NCBI RefSeq assembly: GCF_900114005.1 | Contig: NZ_FORM01000001.1 | Location: 248,001 to 312,000, forward strand | Source of the DNA: Olleya namhaensis | GTDB lineage: Bacteria > Bacteroidota > Bacteroidia > Flavobacteriales > Flavobacteriaceae | Length of the DNA stretch: 64,000 bases | Direction: 5' to 3' | Shown here: positions 8,924 through 18,098 of the stretch, in pieces | Numbering within the stretch: position 1 is the stretch's first letter | Layout: each line of letters opens with the position of its first letter | Notes under the pieces: model-generated | Told to the model about the DNA's origin: nothing | The model's database searches: none | Seen by the model: the letters and a program-made list of their open reading frames with translations, nothing else | Position numbers and translations under genes: made by a program

Positions 8924-10525
8924 ATGAAGACATTAAAAAATATAAAATATATAGGGCTTCTTGCCATAGCTATAGGTTTTACAGCATGTAGTGATGAATC
9001 AGATTTTGAGGAGTTTTTAGACCAACCGCCAACGGATGCGGCAGTATTACCTAGCTTAACTGCTGGTTCTGCGGATTTCTCAAACTTTGTATCTTTAGGG
9101 GCTTCTTTTACATCTGGATTTACAGATGGTGCTTTATTTATTGCAGCACAAGAAAACTCTTTTCCAAACACATTGTCAAAACAATTTGCTAACGCTAATG
9201 GAGGTGTTTTTACACAACCATTAATGAATGACAATATTGGAGGATTATTATTTGGAACTACTGTTGTAGCAAATCCTAGATTATTCTTCAACGGTGCTGG
9301 ACCTTCTGTATTACCTGCAACTCCAACTACTGATATTACAGTAAGTTTAGCTGCAGACGGAAGCATCTTTAAAAACGTAGGTGTACCAGGAGCAAAAAGT
9401 ACACATATAGATTTTAATGGTTACGCTAGTTTAAATCCATATTTTGGAAGAATGGCTAACCCAGCATCAGTATCAATGCTAGAATATACAATTGCACAAA
9501 ACCCAACATTTTTCACTTTATCAGAAATAGGTGGAAATGATGTATTAGGATATGCAACTAAAGGTGGTGACGGAACAGACCCTATTACACCAACAGCTAC
9601 TTTTGATTTTGTTTTTAACGACATGGTGAATCAATTAACAGCTGTTTGTCCAAACGGAGTAGTAACTAACGTACCATATATTACAGATTTACCACACTTT
9701 ACAACGGTACCTCATAACCCACTAGATCCTACAAACCCAGCTTTTGGACCACAAATACCATTACTTAATTCAATATTTGGTGCATTAAACCCAATATTTG
9801 AAGCAGTAGATCCAGCTAGAGCAATTATATTTTCTGAGACTGCAGCAAGTGCAGTTGTTATTAGAGACGAAAGCTTAGCTGACATATCAAGTATAATCAT
9901 TGCACAATTAAATGCTAGTCCAACATTCCCAGCATTTATTGCTCAATTTGGATTACCGGCAGCAGCAGCGCCTTTAGTAGCTAACTTATTAGGTACAACT
10001 TATGGTCAAACTAGACAAGCAACAGCGTCGGATTTATTAGTCCTTCCTAGTTCTAGTATTATTGGAACAGTAAATACAGCTAATGTAGCAATCTTAATGG
10101 GACAAGGCTTACCTCAAGCTTTAGCAGGACAGTTTTCTGTAGAAGGTGTTAGTTTACCTCTTGAAGACAAATGGGTACTAATCCCTACAGAACAAGATGA
10201 AATTAAAACAGCAACTGATGCATACAATGCAACTATTGCAAGTGTAGCTAGTGCAAAAGGATTAGCATTAGTCGATTTAAACGACATATTAGGTCAAGCT
10301 TCAACAGTTGGAGTTGATTTTGATAGCTATAACCTAACTACAGATTTAGTAACTGGAGGACTAGTAAGTTTAGATGGAATACATTTAACAGCTAGAGGTT
10401 ATGGGTTAATGGCAAACAAGTTTTTAGAAGCTATTGATGCTACTTACGGATCTAACTTCGTAGCTTCAGGAAATGTAGCTATCGCAGAAGACTTTGGTGT
10501 AACATATTCACCTACATTACAATAG
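8924..10525 (+). CDS. SGNH/GDSL-hydrolase-like lipoprotein
   Basis: A 533-residue lipoprotein (lipobox Cys22 in IGFTACSDES). SGNH blocks: block I appears as FVSLGASFTSGF, with Ala where GDSL has Asp but the Ser kept; block III as SEIGGNDVLGYA; block V as LDGIHLTARGYGLMANKF with the Asp-x-x-His pair. Family members hydrolyse esters of lipids or carbohydrates. The long insertion between blocks III and V (about 250 residues) is typical for Bacteroidota members. The gene starts 2 bp after the TonB receptor stop, so co-expression is expected. The substrate is not known. Confidence 0.85.
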   Translation: MKTLKNIKYIGLLAIAIGFTACSDESDFEEFLDQPPTDAAVLPSLTAGSADFSNFVSLGASFTSGFTDGALFIAAQENSFPNTLSKQFANANGGVFTQPLMNDNIGGLLFGTTVVANPRLFFNGAGPSVLPATPTTDITVSLAADGSIFKNVGVPGAKSTHIDFNGYASLNPYFGRMANPASVSMLEYTIAQNPTFFTLSEIGGNDVLGYATKGGDGTDPITPTATFDFVFNDMVNQLTAVCPNGVVTNVPYITDLPHFTTVPHNPLDPTNPAFGPQIPLLNSIFGALNPIFEAVDPARAIIFSETAASAVVIRDESLADISSIIIAQLNASPTFPAFIAQFGLPAAAAPLVANLLGTTYGQTRQATASDLLVLPSSSIIGTVNTANVAILMGQGLPQALAGQFSVEGVSLPLEDKWVLIPTEQDEIKTATDAYNATIASVASAKGLALVDLNDILGQASTVGVDFDSYNLTTDLVTGGLVSLDGIHLTARGYGLMANKFLEAIDATYGSNFVASGNVAIAEDFGVTYSPTLQ

Positions 10526-10547
10526 ACAATAAACAGTATATTTAAAG

Positions 10548-10585
10548 CACCTGTATATTACATAATAATACGCAGGTGTTTTTTT
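10548..10585 (+). terminator. Intrinsic terminator after the SGNH lipoprotein gene
   Basis: CACCTG (10548-10553) and CAGGTG (10573-10578) form the stem base, with AT-rich extension inside, followed by a run of T. Confidence 0.75.
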
Positions 10586-10631
10586 ATATATAAAAAAGTT
10601 TCTGTCCACTTTCATTTTAAATTAAAACACC

Positions 10632-10639
10632 TATCTTTG
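10632..10639 (+). promoter_or_regulatory. -7 promoter box of atpD-atpC
   Basis: TATCTTTG matches TAnnTTTG. The leader that follows carries a 7-bp hairpin: GAAAACA (10645-10651), loop of five, TGTTTTC (10657-10663), about 36 bp before the atpD start. Confidence 0.6.
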
Positions 10640-10696
10640 CACGCGAAAACAGAAGGTGTTTTCTTTCAATTAAATACCATAATATTAAACACATAA

Positions 10697-12208
<1,512 letters not shown>

Positions 12209-12219
12209 TATGAGTTAGT

Positions 12220-12280
12220 AGTTTACAGTGTAATCTTTTTAAGAGAAACACTGTAAACTGCAAACTGCAAACTGCAAACT
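12220..12280 (+). repeat. atpD-atpC intergenic hairpin plus GCAAACT heptamer repeats
   Basis: AGTTTACAGTGT (12220-12231) is perfectly inverted by ACACTGTAAACT (12248-12259). Directly after the right arm come three tandem GCAAACT heptamers (12260-12280), each close to the end of that arm. In the mRNA the left arm could pair with the right arm or, less well, with a heptamer copy. No T-run follows, so this is not a simple terminator. A role in mRNA processing or in setting the beta:epsilon ratio is inference. Confidence 0.7.
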
Positions 12281-12288
12281 ATAAGACT

Positions 12289-12567
12289 ATGTATTTAGAA
12301 ATTGTATCACCAGAAGCAACCTTATTTAGTGGAGAAGTAACTAGCGTTACAGTTCCTGGACTAGATGGTGACTTTGAAATGTTAAACAATCACGCACCGG
12401 TAGTGTCTCTTTTAAAAGAAGGAACTGTAAAAATTACAGGAAACATTACTTTAGATAAAGAAGTTGAATCTAACTTTACAAAGGGAGATAAAAACACTAC
12501 TTTATTGAAAATTAATTCTGGTACGCTAGAAATGAATGGCAACAAAGTAATTGTATTAGCTGACTAA
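12289..12567 (+). CDS. atpC: F1 ATP synthase subunit epsilon (short form)
   Basis: It has 92 residues and contains only the N-terminal beta-sandwich (YLEIVSPEATLFSGEVTSVTVPGLDGDFEMLNNHAPVVSLLKEG). The C-terminal helical hairpin of the usual 130-140-residue protein is missing, so inhibition of ATP hydrolysis through that hairpin is not expected. This short form is common in Bacteroidota. It follows atpD after 80 bp with a structured spacer and ends at a bidirectional terminator. Confidence 0.95.
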   Translation: MYLEIVSPEATLFSGEVTSVTVPGLDGDFEMLNNHAPVVSLLKEGTVKITGNITLDKEVESNFTKGDKNTTLLKINSGTLEMNGNKVIVLAD

Positions 12568-12587
12568 TACTATTATTAAATTTATAT

Positions 12588-12619
12588 AAAAAAAGCGAAA
12601 CATTAGTTTCGCTTTTTTT
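12588..12619. terminator. Bidirectional terminator between atpC and umuD
   Basis: GCGAAAC (12595-12601), loop ATTA, GTTTCGC (12606-12612), flanked by an A-run on the left and a T-run on the right. It serves the two converging genes. Confidence 0.9.
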
Positions 12620-12636
12620 TGTGTTATACTTTAAGG

Positions 12637-13077
12637 TTATACCTTTTTAATCACGTTGGTTACAATACCCCAAATTAAAAAATTATTGTCTTCTGTTATT
12701 TTGATAATTGGATAGTTTGGATTTTCTGGCTGTAGCCAAACTTCGTCTTGAGAAACACGAAGACGCTTAACCGTAAATTCGCCATCCAAAAAGCACACTG
12801 CTATTTTATTGTTTGCTGGTTCTAGACTTCTGTCAATTACTAGTAAATCGTTATCGTCTAATCCAGCGCCAATCATAGACTGCCCGCTGACTTTTGCATA
12901 AAAAGTCGTTTCTTTATTTTTAACCAACTCCTCATCTAAAGATAATCGTTGCTGATTAAAATCTTCGGCAGGTGCAGGAAAACCAGCAGATATACCAGTA
13001 TCAAAAAACTGTCCAGCTGCGTCATCTACTGCGTCCGGCGTAAAGAAGGTTAAGCTTCCTGATTTATGTGCTATCAT
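12637..13077 (-). CDS. umuD: UmuD-like S24 family protein
   Basis: It has 146 residues, the UmuD length. A probable self-cleavage Ala-Gly pair lies at SAGFPAPAED, the nucleophile Ser in YAKVSGQSMIGAG and the general-base Lys in GEFTVKRLRV, in the LexA/UmuD peptidase order. UmuD' is the accessory subunit of translesion polymerase V. No umuC follows: the next gene downstream is the convergent atpC, ended by a shared terminator. This copy is therefore an orphan unless umuC lies elsewhere. A REP-like repeat sits 29 bp upstream. Confidence 0.9.
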   Translation of the reverse strand: MIAHKSGSLTFFTPDAVDDAAGQFFDTGISAGFPAPAEDFNQQRLSLDEELVKNKETTFYAKVSGQSMIGAGLDDNDLLVIDRSLEPANNKIAVCFLDGEFTVKRLRVSQDEVWLQPENPNYPIIKITEDNNFLIWGIVTNVIKKV

Positions 13078-13430
13078 AACTATTATTCTATTAGATTACT
13101 GCGTATGCGTTAAGGATTGAGCGGTCTGTCTGAGCTCCTCGCAGAGAGCGAGTAGCGAAAGCCTGACCCTTGGGTAACGCCCTTAATTCCTTTTTTTAAA
13201 GATAGGCATTACAGTATATAACTTACAACATTATTTTACTACAATTACCTTTTATTAACGTCTAACTATCAATACAGTTGGCGCATAGGATAATAAAAAG
13301 CGTTGGATTAAATAATTTTGTAACAAATACTAAGTTTTAACTACCTATAGTTAAGAAACTGAAATAGGCGACTTTAAATTTTGCCTAACAAATTCAAACA
13401 CACTATATTCAATCTTTAAAACTAAACATT
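13078..13430. other. 353-bp intergenic region between umuD and the NfeD-like gene
   Basis: It holds the REP-like repeat (13106-13182) and a possible + strand -7 box TAATTTTG (13313-13320) about 110 bp before the NfeD-like gene. The rest is AT-rich without clear structure. I see no ORF or tRNA fold in it. Confidence 0.6.
13106..13182 (-). repeat. REP-like dispersed repeat, copy 1
   Basis: Read on the minus strand it opens with GGGCGTTACCCAAGGGTC, continues with GGCTTTCGCT, has a hairpin core (CTCGC, five bases, GCGAG at 13138-13152) and closes with CAATCCTTAACGCA. The same ends bracket a different core at 59291-59375. It is clearly more GC-rich than its surroundings. Confidence 0.8.
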
Positions 13431-14006
13431 ATGTTAGAGTGGTTTAATGCCTTAGCGTGGTTCCCAAAAGTATTTTGGATGATCGCAACAATAGCGTCCT
13501 TTATTTTTATTATTACTATTATCATGTCTTTTGCTGGCGGAGATACCGACGATTTTGGAGATGTTGATGCGGATATTGATGGTGACACAGGCATTGGTTT
13601 TCAGTTTATTACATTTAAAAACCTTGTTGGTTTCTTTACTATTTTTGGATGGTCCGGAATTGCATGTATAGATGCGGGATTATCTCAAACATTAACCATT
13701 ATAATTGCAATTGCCTGTGGTATGGTAATGATGGCAATAATGGCTGCGATGTTTTATTCTATGAGAAAACTAAGTGATAGCGGTACTTTAGATTACAACA
13801 ATGCCATAAACCAAATTGGAGAAGTCTATTTAACGGTTGGTGCCAACCGCTCTAAAATAGGAAAAGCACATGTTAGAATACAAGGCGCTTTACGCGAATT
13901 AGAAGCTTTAACGGATCACCCAACAGATTTAAAAACAGGGACCGTTATACAAGTCAAGGAAGTGACTTCTAATGGCATATTAATTATTGATAAACTAAAC
14001 AACTAA
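13431..14006 (+). CDS. NfeD-like membrane protein with C-terminal OB-type domain, flotillin partner
   Basis: It has 191 residues: one membrane helix at about 12-34, an Asp-rich loop (GGDTDDFGDVDADIDGDTG), two more helices at about 66-112, and a soluble C-terminal domain (about 125-191, INQIGEVYLTVGANRSKIGKAHVRIQG) with the beta-rich pattern of NfeD/YuaF/YqiJ OB folds. Such proteins accompany flotillins in membrane microdomains. The flotillin gene follows after 8 bp, which supports the call. The family label rests on topology, motif feel and context, not on a search. Confidence 0.8.
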   Translation: MLEWFNALAWFPKVFWMIATIASFIFIITIIMSFAGGDTDDFGDVDADIDGDTGIGFQFITFKNLVGFFTIFGWSGIACIDAGLSQTLTIIIAIACGMVMMAIMAAMFYSMRKLSDSGTLDYNNAINQIGEVYLTVGANRSKIGKAHVRIQGALRELEALTDHPTDLKTGTVIQVKEVTSNGILIIDKLNN

Positions 14007-14014
14007 ATAAACCT

Positions 14015-15433
14015 ATGACTCTACAAATCACACAAGACTCCTTAAATTTAGGATTCCCGGTAGCTATTATTGCTGCTGTATTATTTATTTTCTTATTTTT
14101 TATTGTATTAATAAGACGTTACAAACGTTGTCCTTCTGACCGTATACTTGTGGTTTACGGAAAAGTTGGAGGCGGGCAATCTGCTAAATGTATACATGGT
14201 GGTGCTGCCTTTATTTTACCGGTAATACAAGATTATCAGTTTTTAGATTTAACACCAATATCTATTGAGGTTAATCTAGTTAACGCCCTATCAAAACAAA
14301 ACATACGTGTAAATGTGCCTTCAAGATTTACTATTGGTGTGTCTACAGAACCAGGCATTATGCAAAATGCTGCCGAACGTTTATTAGGATTACCTCAGGA
14401 TAGCATACAAGAATTAGCTCAAGAAATAATTTTTGGTCAACTGCGTTTGGTTGTTGCCTCTATGGATATTGAAGAAATTAACAGTGATAGAGATAAGTTT
14501 TTAACTAATATATCACAAAGTGTTGAGTCTGAATTAAAGAAAGTAGGTCTTAAACTTATTAACGTAAACATAACGGATATTGTTGATGAGTCTGGTTATA
14601 TCGAGGCTTTAGGAAAAGAAGCTGCAGCACACGCTATTAACGCCGCCCGTAAATCTGTAGCCGAGAAAAACAGAGATGGATCTATTGGTGAGGCTAATGC
14701 TGTACAAGATGAAAGATCACAGGTTGCTGCTGCTAACGCACAAGCTGTAGAAGGAGAAAACACAGCTAAAATTGCTGTAGCTAATTCTGACTCTTTACGT
14801 CGTCAACGTGAAGCAGAGGCAGGTCGTGTGGCTATAGCATCAGAGAAAGTACAAACTGCCAAAGCATTAGAAGAATCTTATGCAGCAGAGCAAATTGCTG
14901 AATCTGCAAGAGCGGAGCGTGAACGATCTTCTCAAATGGCAGATATTATTGTCCCTGCTGAAATTGATAAACGTAAAGTTGAAATTGATGCAGAAGCTAG
15001 AGCTGAAAATATTAGAAGAATTGCAAAAGGGGAAGCGGATGCGATTTTATTTAAGGCACAAGCCGAAGCACAAGGTCAATTTGAAATTTTAACCAAGCAA
15101 GCTGCGGGTATGGAACAAATTGTTAAAGCTGCCGGTAACAACTCTAAGGATGCGGTACTATTATTAATTGCAGATAAGCTACCAGAATTAGTAAAAACGC
15201 AAGCAGAAGCTATTAAAAACATAAAAATAGACAAGGTAACGGTTTGGGAGAATGGTGGAAGTGGCGCTGATGGAAAATCATCAACTGCTAACTTTTTATC
15301 AGGAATGTATAAATCGGTACCACCACTTCAAGACATGTTTAATATGGCCGGAATGGACTTACCAGAATATTTAAAAGGTAAAGACAAAACGCCTATTGAA
15401 GAGGCTAAAATAGATGATAGTACAACTGAATAA
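14015..15433 (+). CDS. Flotillin-like SPFH/band 7 protein
   Basis: It has 472 residues. An N-terminal membrane helix (about 13-33, AIIAAVLFIFLFFIVLI) is followed by CPSDRILVVYGKVGGGQSAKCIHGG and a PHB/SPFH domain to about 200, then a long Ala/Glu-rich coiled coil (about 200-370, with many AEA and AEK repeats) and a C-terminal tail. This order is that of YqiK/FloT flotillins, which scaffold membrane microdomains. It is co-transcribed with the NfeD-like gene 8 bp upstream and ends at a strong terminator. Identification is good; the cargo is unknown. Confidence 0.93.
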   Translation: MTLQITQDSLNLGFPVAIIAAVLFIFLFFIVLIRRYKRCPSDRILVVYGKVGGGQSAKCIHGGAAFILPVIQDYQFLDLTPISIEVNLVNALSKQNIRVNVPSRFTIGVSTEPGIMQNAAERLLGLPQDSIQELAQEIIFGQLRLVVASMDIEEINSDRDKFLTNISQSVESELKKVGLKLINVNITDIVDESGYIEALGKEAAAHAINAARKSVAEKNRDGSIGEANAVQDERSQVAAANAQAVEGENTAKIAVANSDSLRRQREAEAGRVAIASEKVQTAKALEESYAAEQIAESARAERERSSQMADIIVPAEIDKRKVEIDAEARAENIRRIAKGEADAILFKAQAEAQGQFEILTKQAAGMEQIVKAAGNNSKDAVLLLIADKLPELVKTQAEAIKNIKIDKVTVWENGGSGADGKSSTANFLSGMYKSVPPLQDMFNMAGMDLPEYLKGKDKTPIEEAKIDDSTTE

Positions 15434-15455
15434 TCTTAATAGTAAATCATAAATA

Positions 15456-15490
15456 AAAAACTCACAGATTTAAAATCTGTGAGTTTTTTT
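15456..15490. terminator. Bidirectional terminator between flotillin and XRE genes
   Basis: CTCACAGATT (15461-15470) and AATCTGTGAG (15474-15483) form the stem, with A-run left and T-run right. The T-run touches the XRE stop codon. Confidence 0.92.
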
Positions 15491-15696
15491 TAATCTTCTG
15501 TGTATTCTAAAATATCTGCTGGCTGACAATTTAATGCTTTACAAATGGCTTCTAAAGTAGAAAATCGCACCGCTTTAGCTTTCCCTGATTTGAGAATAGA
15601 TAGATTAGCGGTTGTAATACCTATAAGCTCAGCCAATTCTTTACTTTTCATCTTGCGCTTGGCAAGCATGACGTCTAAGTTTACTGTTATTGACAT
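15490..15696 (-). CDS. Small XRE-family (YozG-like) transcriptional regulator
   Basis: A 68-residue protein that is nearly all helix-turn-helix: LDVMLAKRKMKSKELAELIGITTANLSILKSGKAKAVRFSTLEAICKALNCQPADIL. It belongs to the compact Cro/CI-like group typified by YozG. It is the last gene of an operon with two DUF2975 membrane proteins (3 bp gap). DUF2975 plus small HTH is a recurrent pairing, so it probably controls the operon, with the membrane proteins perhaps sensing a signal. That last step is inference. Confidence 0.88.
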   Translation of the reverse strand: MSITVNLDVMLAKRKMKSKELAELIGITTANLSILKSGKAKAVRFSTLEAICKALNCQPADILEYTED

Positions 15697-15699
15697 AGG

Positions 15700-16515
15700 C
15701 TATATTGTTAGGTCGTTTTCTTGTTGCAGTTGATTACCTGATTTTAATAAACTAGCCAAAACTAATAATGAAAGTCCAACTACAAAAAAGGCAAAATCAA
15801 ATTCTAATCGAGGATTAATAGACAACTCTAAACCATCAGACAATCTTTTACCCTCTATCAAAGTTTTTACACCTATACGTCCATAATAAGTACTTAAGAC
15901 ATAACTAAATAACAAACTTAGAGATTCCGAAATAATAAAAACTGCCCCTAACCATCTAACCTCCTTATAAAGATTATTAGTAAAAGATAAAGATTTCTTA
16001 AGACGAAAAAATATTCTTTCTAGAAAGAAAAGGATGATTATTAGACTAAACAGCCCTATATAAGCCTTAAATATTTGCAAGAAACTAATTAATTTATTTT
16101 CAGACTTAGCAATAATATAACCATCAGATCTAAAAGAAGAGGCTTTGGTGTGAAAATATTCCTTGTCACTGTCAAAATGAAAACTTAGTATATTTTTTGT
16201 GCCATCGTTAATGTCGTCCGGAAGTATATCTACATATTTTGGATTACTACTCCACCCTTTTCGACCACCCTTACTTACATGTTTTTTTACATTTAAACTA
16301 ATCTCATTATTAAAAATAGGCTTATTAACTCTTGTGTTTATTGTTACCGGAATAGGATACCCATTAGAATGATGAGTTCCACTAAAATTTCCAACCTTTC
16401 CATTGTCAGTAAAAATATCGAAACCTATATTAATTAGTAAGAAAAGAGACATTATTACTAGTAAACCAGCAAATAATCGATGTAATATATTTATCAAAGT
16501 TTTATTTTTTTTCAT
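15700..16515 (-). CDS. DUF2975 membrane protein (longer paralogue)
   Basis: It has 271 residues. One N-terminal helix (about 9-30), a soluble extracytoplasmic part of about 110 residues rich in basic and hydroxyl residues, then three helices (about 145-165, 190-215, 240-260). The C-terminal half matches the DUF2975 family. It ends SGNQLQQENDLTI, almost the same as the tail NGNQLQQENNLTI of the gene just upstream, so the two are paralogues from a local duplication, the longer one with an added sensor-like domain. Gaps of 2 and 3 bp tie it into one operon with its neighbours. Confidence 0.8.
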   Translation of the reverse strand: MKKNKTLINILHRLFAGLLVIMSLFLLINIGFDIFTDNGKVGNFSGTHHSNGYPIPVTINTRVNKPIFNNEISLNVKKHVSKGGRKGWSSNPKYVDILPDDINDGTKNILSFHFDSDKEYFHTKASSFRSDGYIIAKSENKLISFLQIFKAYIGLFSLIIILFFLERIFFRLKKSLSFTNNLYKEVRWLGAVFIISESLSLLFSYVLSTYYGRIGVKTLIEGKRLSDGLELSINPRLEFDFAFFVVGLSLLVLASLLKSGNQLQQENDLTI

Positions 16516-16517
16516 AA

Positions 16518-16997
16518 TTATATAGTTAAATTATTTTCTTGTTGTAATTGATTCCCATTGTTGATAAAATCCGTTAGAATTATCAAACCAAAACCTACTA
16601 ATATTAAAAGCGCACTTGAACTTAATCCAGAAAACAGAGTCATACCATTAGAGTAAATCAACAATGTTATGCTCCAAATTAAACTTAGACTACCTGAAAC
16701 CATGAAAAGCTGACCTGTTCTTTTGAATTTTATAACATTGTTATTATTAAAAAAACCGTTTTTAATAGTGTCTTTTAATCCTTTTTCTAAGAAAAATAAA
16801 GCACTAAATGTAATCACAGAAATTGCTAAACCAACAAACTGCGTATAGTATCCAAATATTAATTTTTGATAATGTTCCTCTGGAAAATTCATGAAGTCAG
16901 GAGTGTATGCGGCTAGATAAATATTAGCTAAAAAACTAACAAAATATATTACTATCAATGCTACTACAAACCAATGTAAGATTCTTATTTTTTTCAT
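16518..16997 (-). CDS. DUF2975 membrane protein (short paralogue)
   Basis: It has 159 residues with four predicted membrane helices (about 8-28, 48-70, 92-114, 122-143) and the usual DUF2975 length. It is first in the operon DUF2975-DUF2975-XRE. A well-spaced promoter lies directly upstream (17030-17057, minus strand). Its C-terminal tail NGNQLQQENNLTI is shared with the following gene. Function is unknown; family members are found next to small HTH regulators. Confidence 0.82.
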   Translation of the reverse strand: MKKIRILHWFVVALIVIYFVSFLANIYLAAYTPDFMNFPEEHYQKLIFGYYTQFVGLAISVITFSALFFLEKGLKDTIKNGFFNNNNVIKFKRTGQLFMVSGSLSLIWSITLLIYSNGMTLFSGLSSSALLILVGFGLIILTDFINNGNQLQQENNLTI

Positions 16998-17029
16998 ATT
17001 TCAACACATTTATTATCGTTTAACAATAA

Positions 17030-17057
17030 CAAATATATAAAAATTATTGATAAACAA
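17030..17057 (-). promoter_or_regulatory. Promoter of the DUF2975-DUF2975-XRE operon
   Basis: On the minus strand TTG (17055-17057), a 17-bp spacer and TATATTTG (17030-17037) fit the Bacteroidota TTG/TAnnTTTG promoter. The first start codon is 33 bp downstream. Confidence 0.72.
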
Positions 17058-17153
17058 TAATTATAATTAAAAAATATCATGCAAAATCAGTCTTTTCATT
17101 TTTAAAAACAAACCAAGCATCGTATATTTAACAAAACACAAAAGCCACACTCT

Positions 17154-17567
17154 ATGAGCCAAACCTTTAAAACTATTGCTAAATTTCAGTACTCGGCAGA
17201 AGCGCAGATAATAAAAGGCAGATTAGAATCTGAAGGTATCCAAGTATTTTTAAGTGATAATATAACTATAGATACAGACCCTTTGGTAAGTAATGCAATT
17301 GGTGGCGTTAAACTTAAAGTACTAACTACGGATGCTATGGAAGCACAACACATACTTGAAAGTATAAGTAAATACGCTATTAATGATGAAGGTAACGCCA
17401 TCCATTGCCCAAATTGTGCTAGCACAGAGGTGCAGCTATTTTCTACAATAACCAGTTTAAAATCTTTTATAGCGTTTGTCTTTGGTTTTATTTCGGGCAC
17501 ACTTCCATTCTACTCTAAAGATAAATACAGATGCGCAAATTGCAACACTGAATTTGATGTAAAATAA
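17154..17567 (+). CDS. DUF2007 domain protein with C-terminal zinc ribbon
   Basis: It has 137 residues. The N-terminal part (FKTIAKFQYSAEAQIIKGRLESEGI, GGVKLKVLTTDAMEAQHIL) is the DUF2007 'putative signal transducing' fold. The C-terminal part has two CxxC pairs (CPNC at about 83, CANC at about 129) separated by a hydrophobic stretch, consistent with a zinc ribbon and a possible membrane-associated loop. The next gene begins immediately after its stop codon, so the two are coupled. The role is unknown. Confidence 0.8.
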   Translation: MSQTFKTIAKFQYSAEAQIIKGRLESEGIQVFLSDNITIDTDPLVSNAIGGVKLKVLTTDAMEAQHILESISKYAINDEGNAIHCPNCASTEVQLFSTITSLKSFIAFVFGFISGTLPFYSKDKYRCANCNTEFDVK

Positions 17568-18098
17568 ATGGACGACCAAACAATAAACTACATCAAAAAA
17601 GTGCCAGTTTGGAAAACAGTAGCTGGGCTTATAATTGCGTGTTTCACTATCTTTGAATTCGTGACTGGAAATTATTATGCATTAGTAATTATTTCATTTA
17701 GTGTGCTTCTACTGCAAACAGAAGGCTGTCAAATCAATTTAAAAACAAAAACTTACCGGAATACCTATTCTATTCTAGGTCTTAATTTTGGAGCATGGGA
17801 ACCTCTTCCTAATCCCGAATATGTTACTGTATTTGCTACTGATCAAATTACTGAAGTATGGGTTAGCACTGCATCAACCACAGTAACAGAAGATGTCTAT
17901 GAAATTAATATTTTTTGCGAGAATAATAAAAAAATAAAAGCCAGTGTAAGTTATGACAAAAAAGAAGCCTTTAATATTGCTTTACTTTTTGCCGATAGTT
18001 TAAAGATCAATATGCTTGATGCAACTGTTTCTCACGATTTTAAATGGATAGATGTAAATCATTACAAAACTACAGGTACAATTATCTACAAGGATTAG
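17568..18098 (+). CDS. Hypothetical protein with two N-terminal membrane helices
   Basis: I do not recognise this 176-residue protein. Residues about 14-50 form one or two hydrophobic helices (VAGLIIACFTIFEFVTG, ALVIISFSVLLL). The rest is a soluble beta-rich domain. The ATG follows the stop of the DUF2007 gene with no gap, so both are made from one message. Its 3' end overlaps the 3' end of the convergent MocR-like gene by 4 bp. No terminator is visible between them. Confidence 0.7.
   Translation: MDDQTINYIKKVPVWKTVAGLIIACFTIFEFVTGNYYALVIISFSVLLLQTEGCQINLKTKTYRNTYSILGLNFGAWEPLPNPEYVTVFATDQITEVWVSTASTTVTEDVYEINIFCENNKKIKASVSYDKKEAFNIALLFADSLKINMLDATVSHDFKWIDVNHYKTTGTIIYKD

Noticed and set aside
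6123-10525. SusC/SusD glycan-uptake pair
   Set aside because: The partner gene is an SGNH-hydrolase lipoprotein, not a SusD-like protein, and no glycoside hydrolases are near.
13120-13182. tRNA or small structured RNA gene in the GC-rich patch
   Set aside because: No cloverleaf or T-loop could be formed, and the same ends recur at 59.3 kb, so it is a repeat element.
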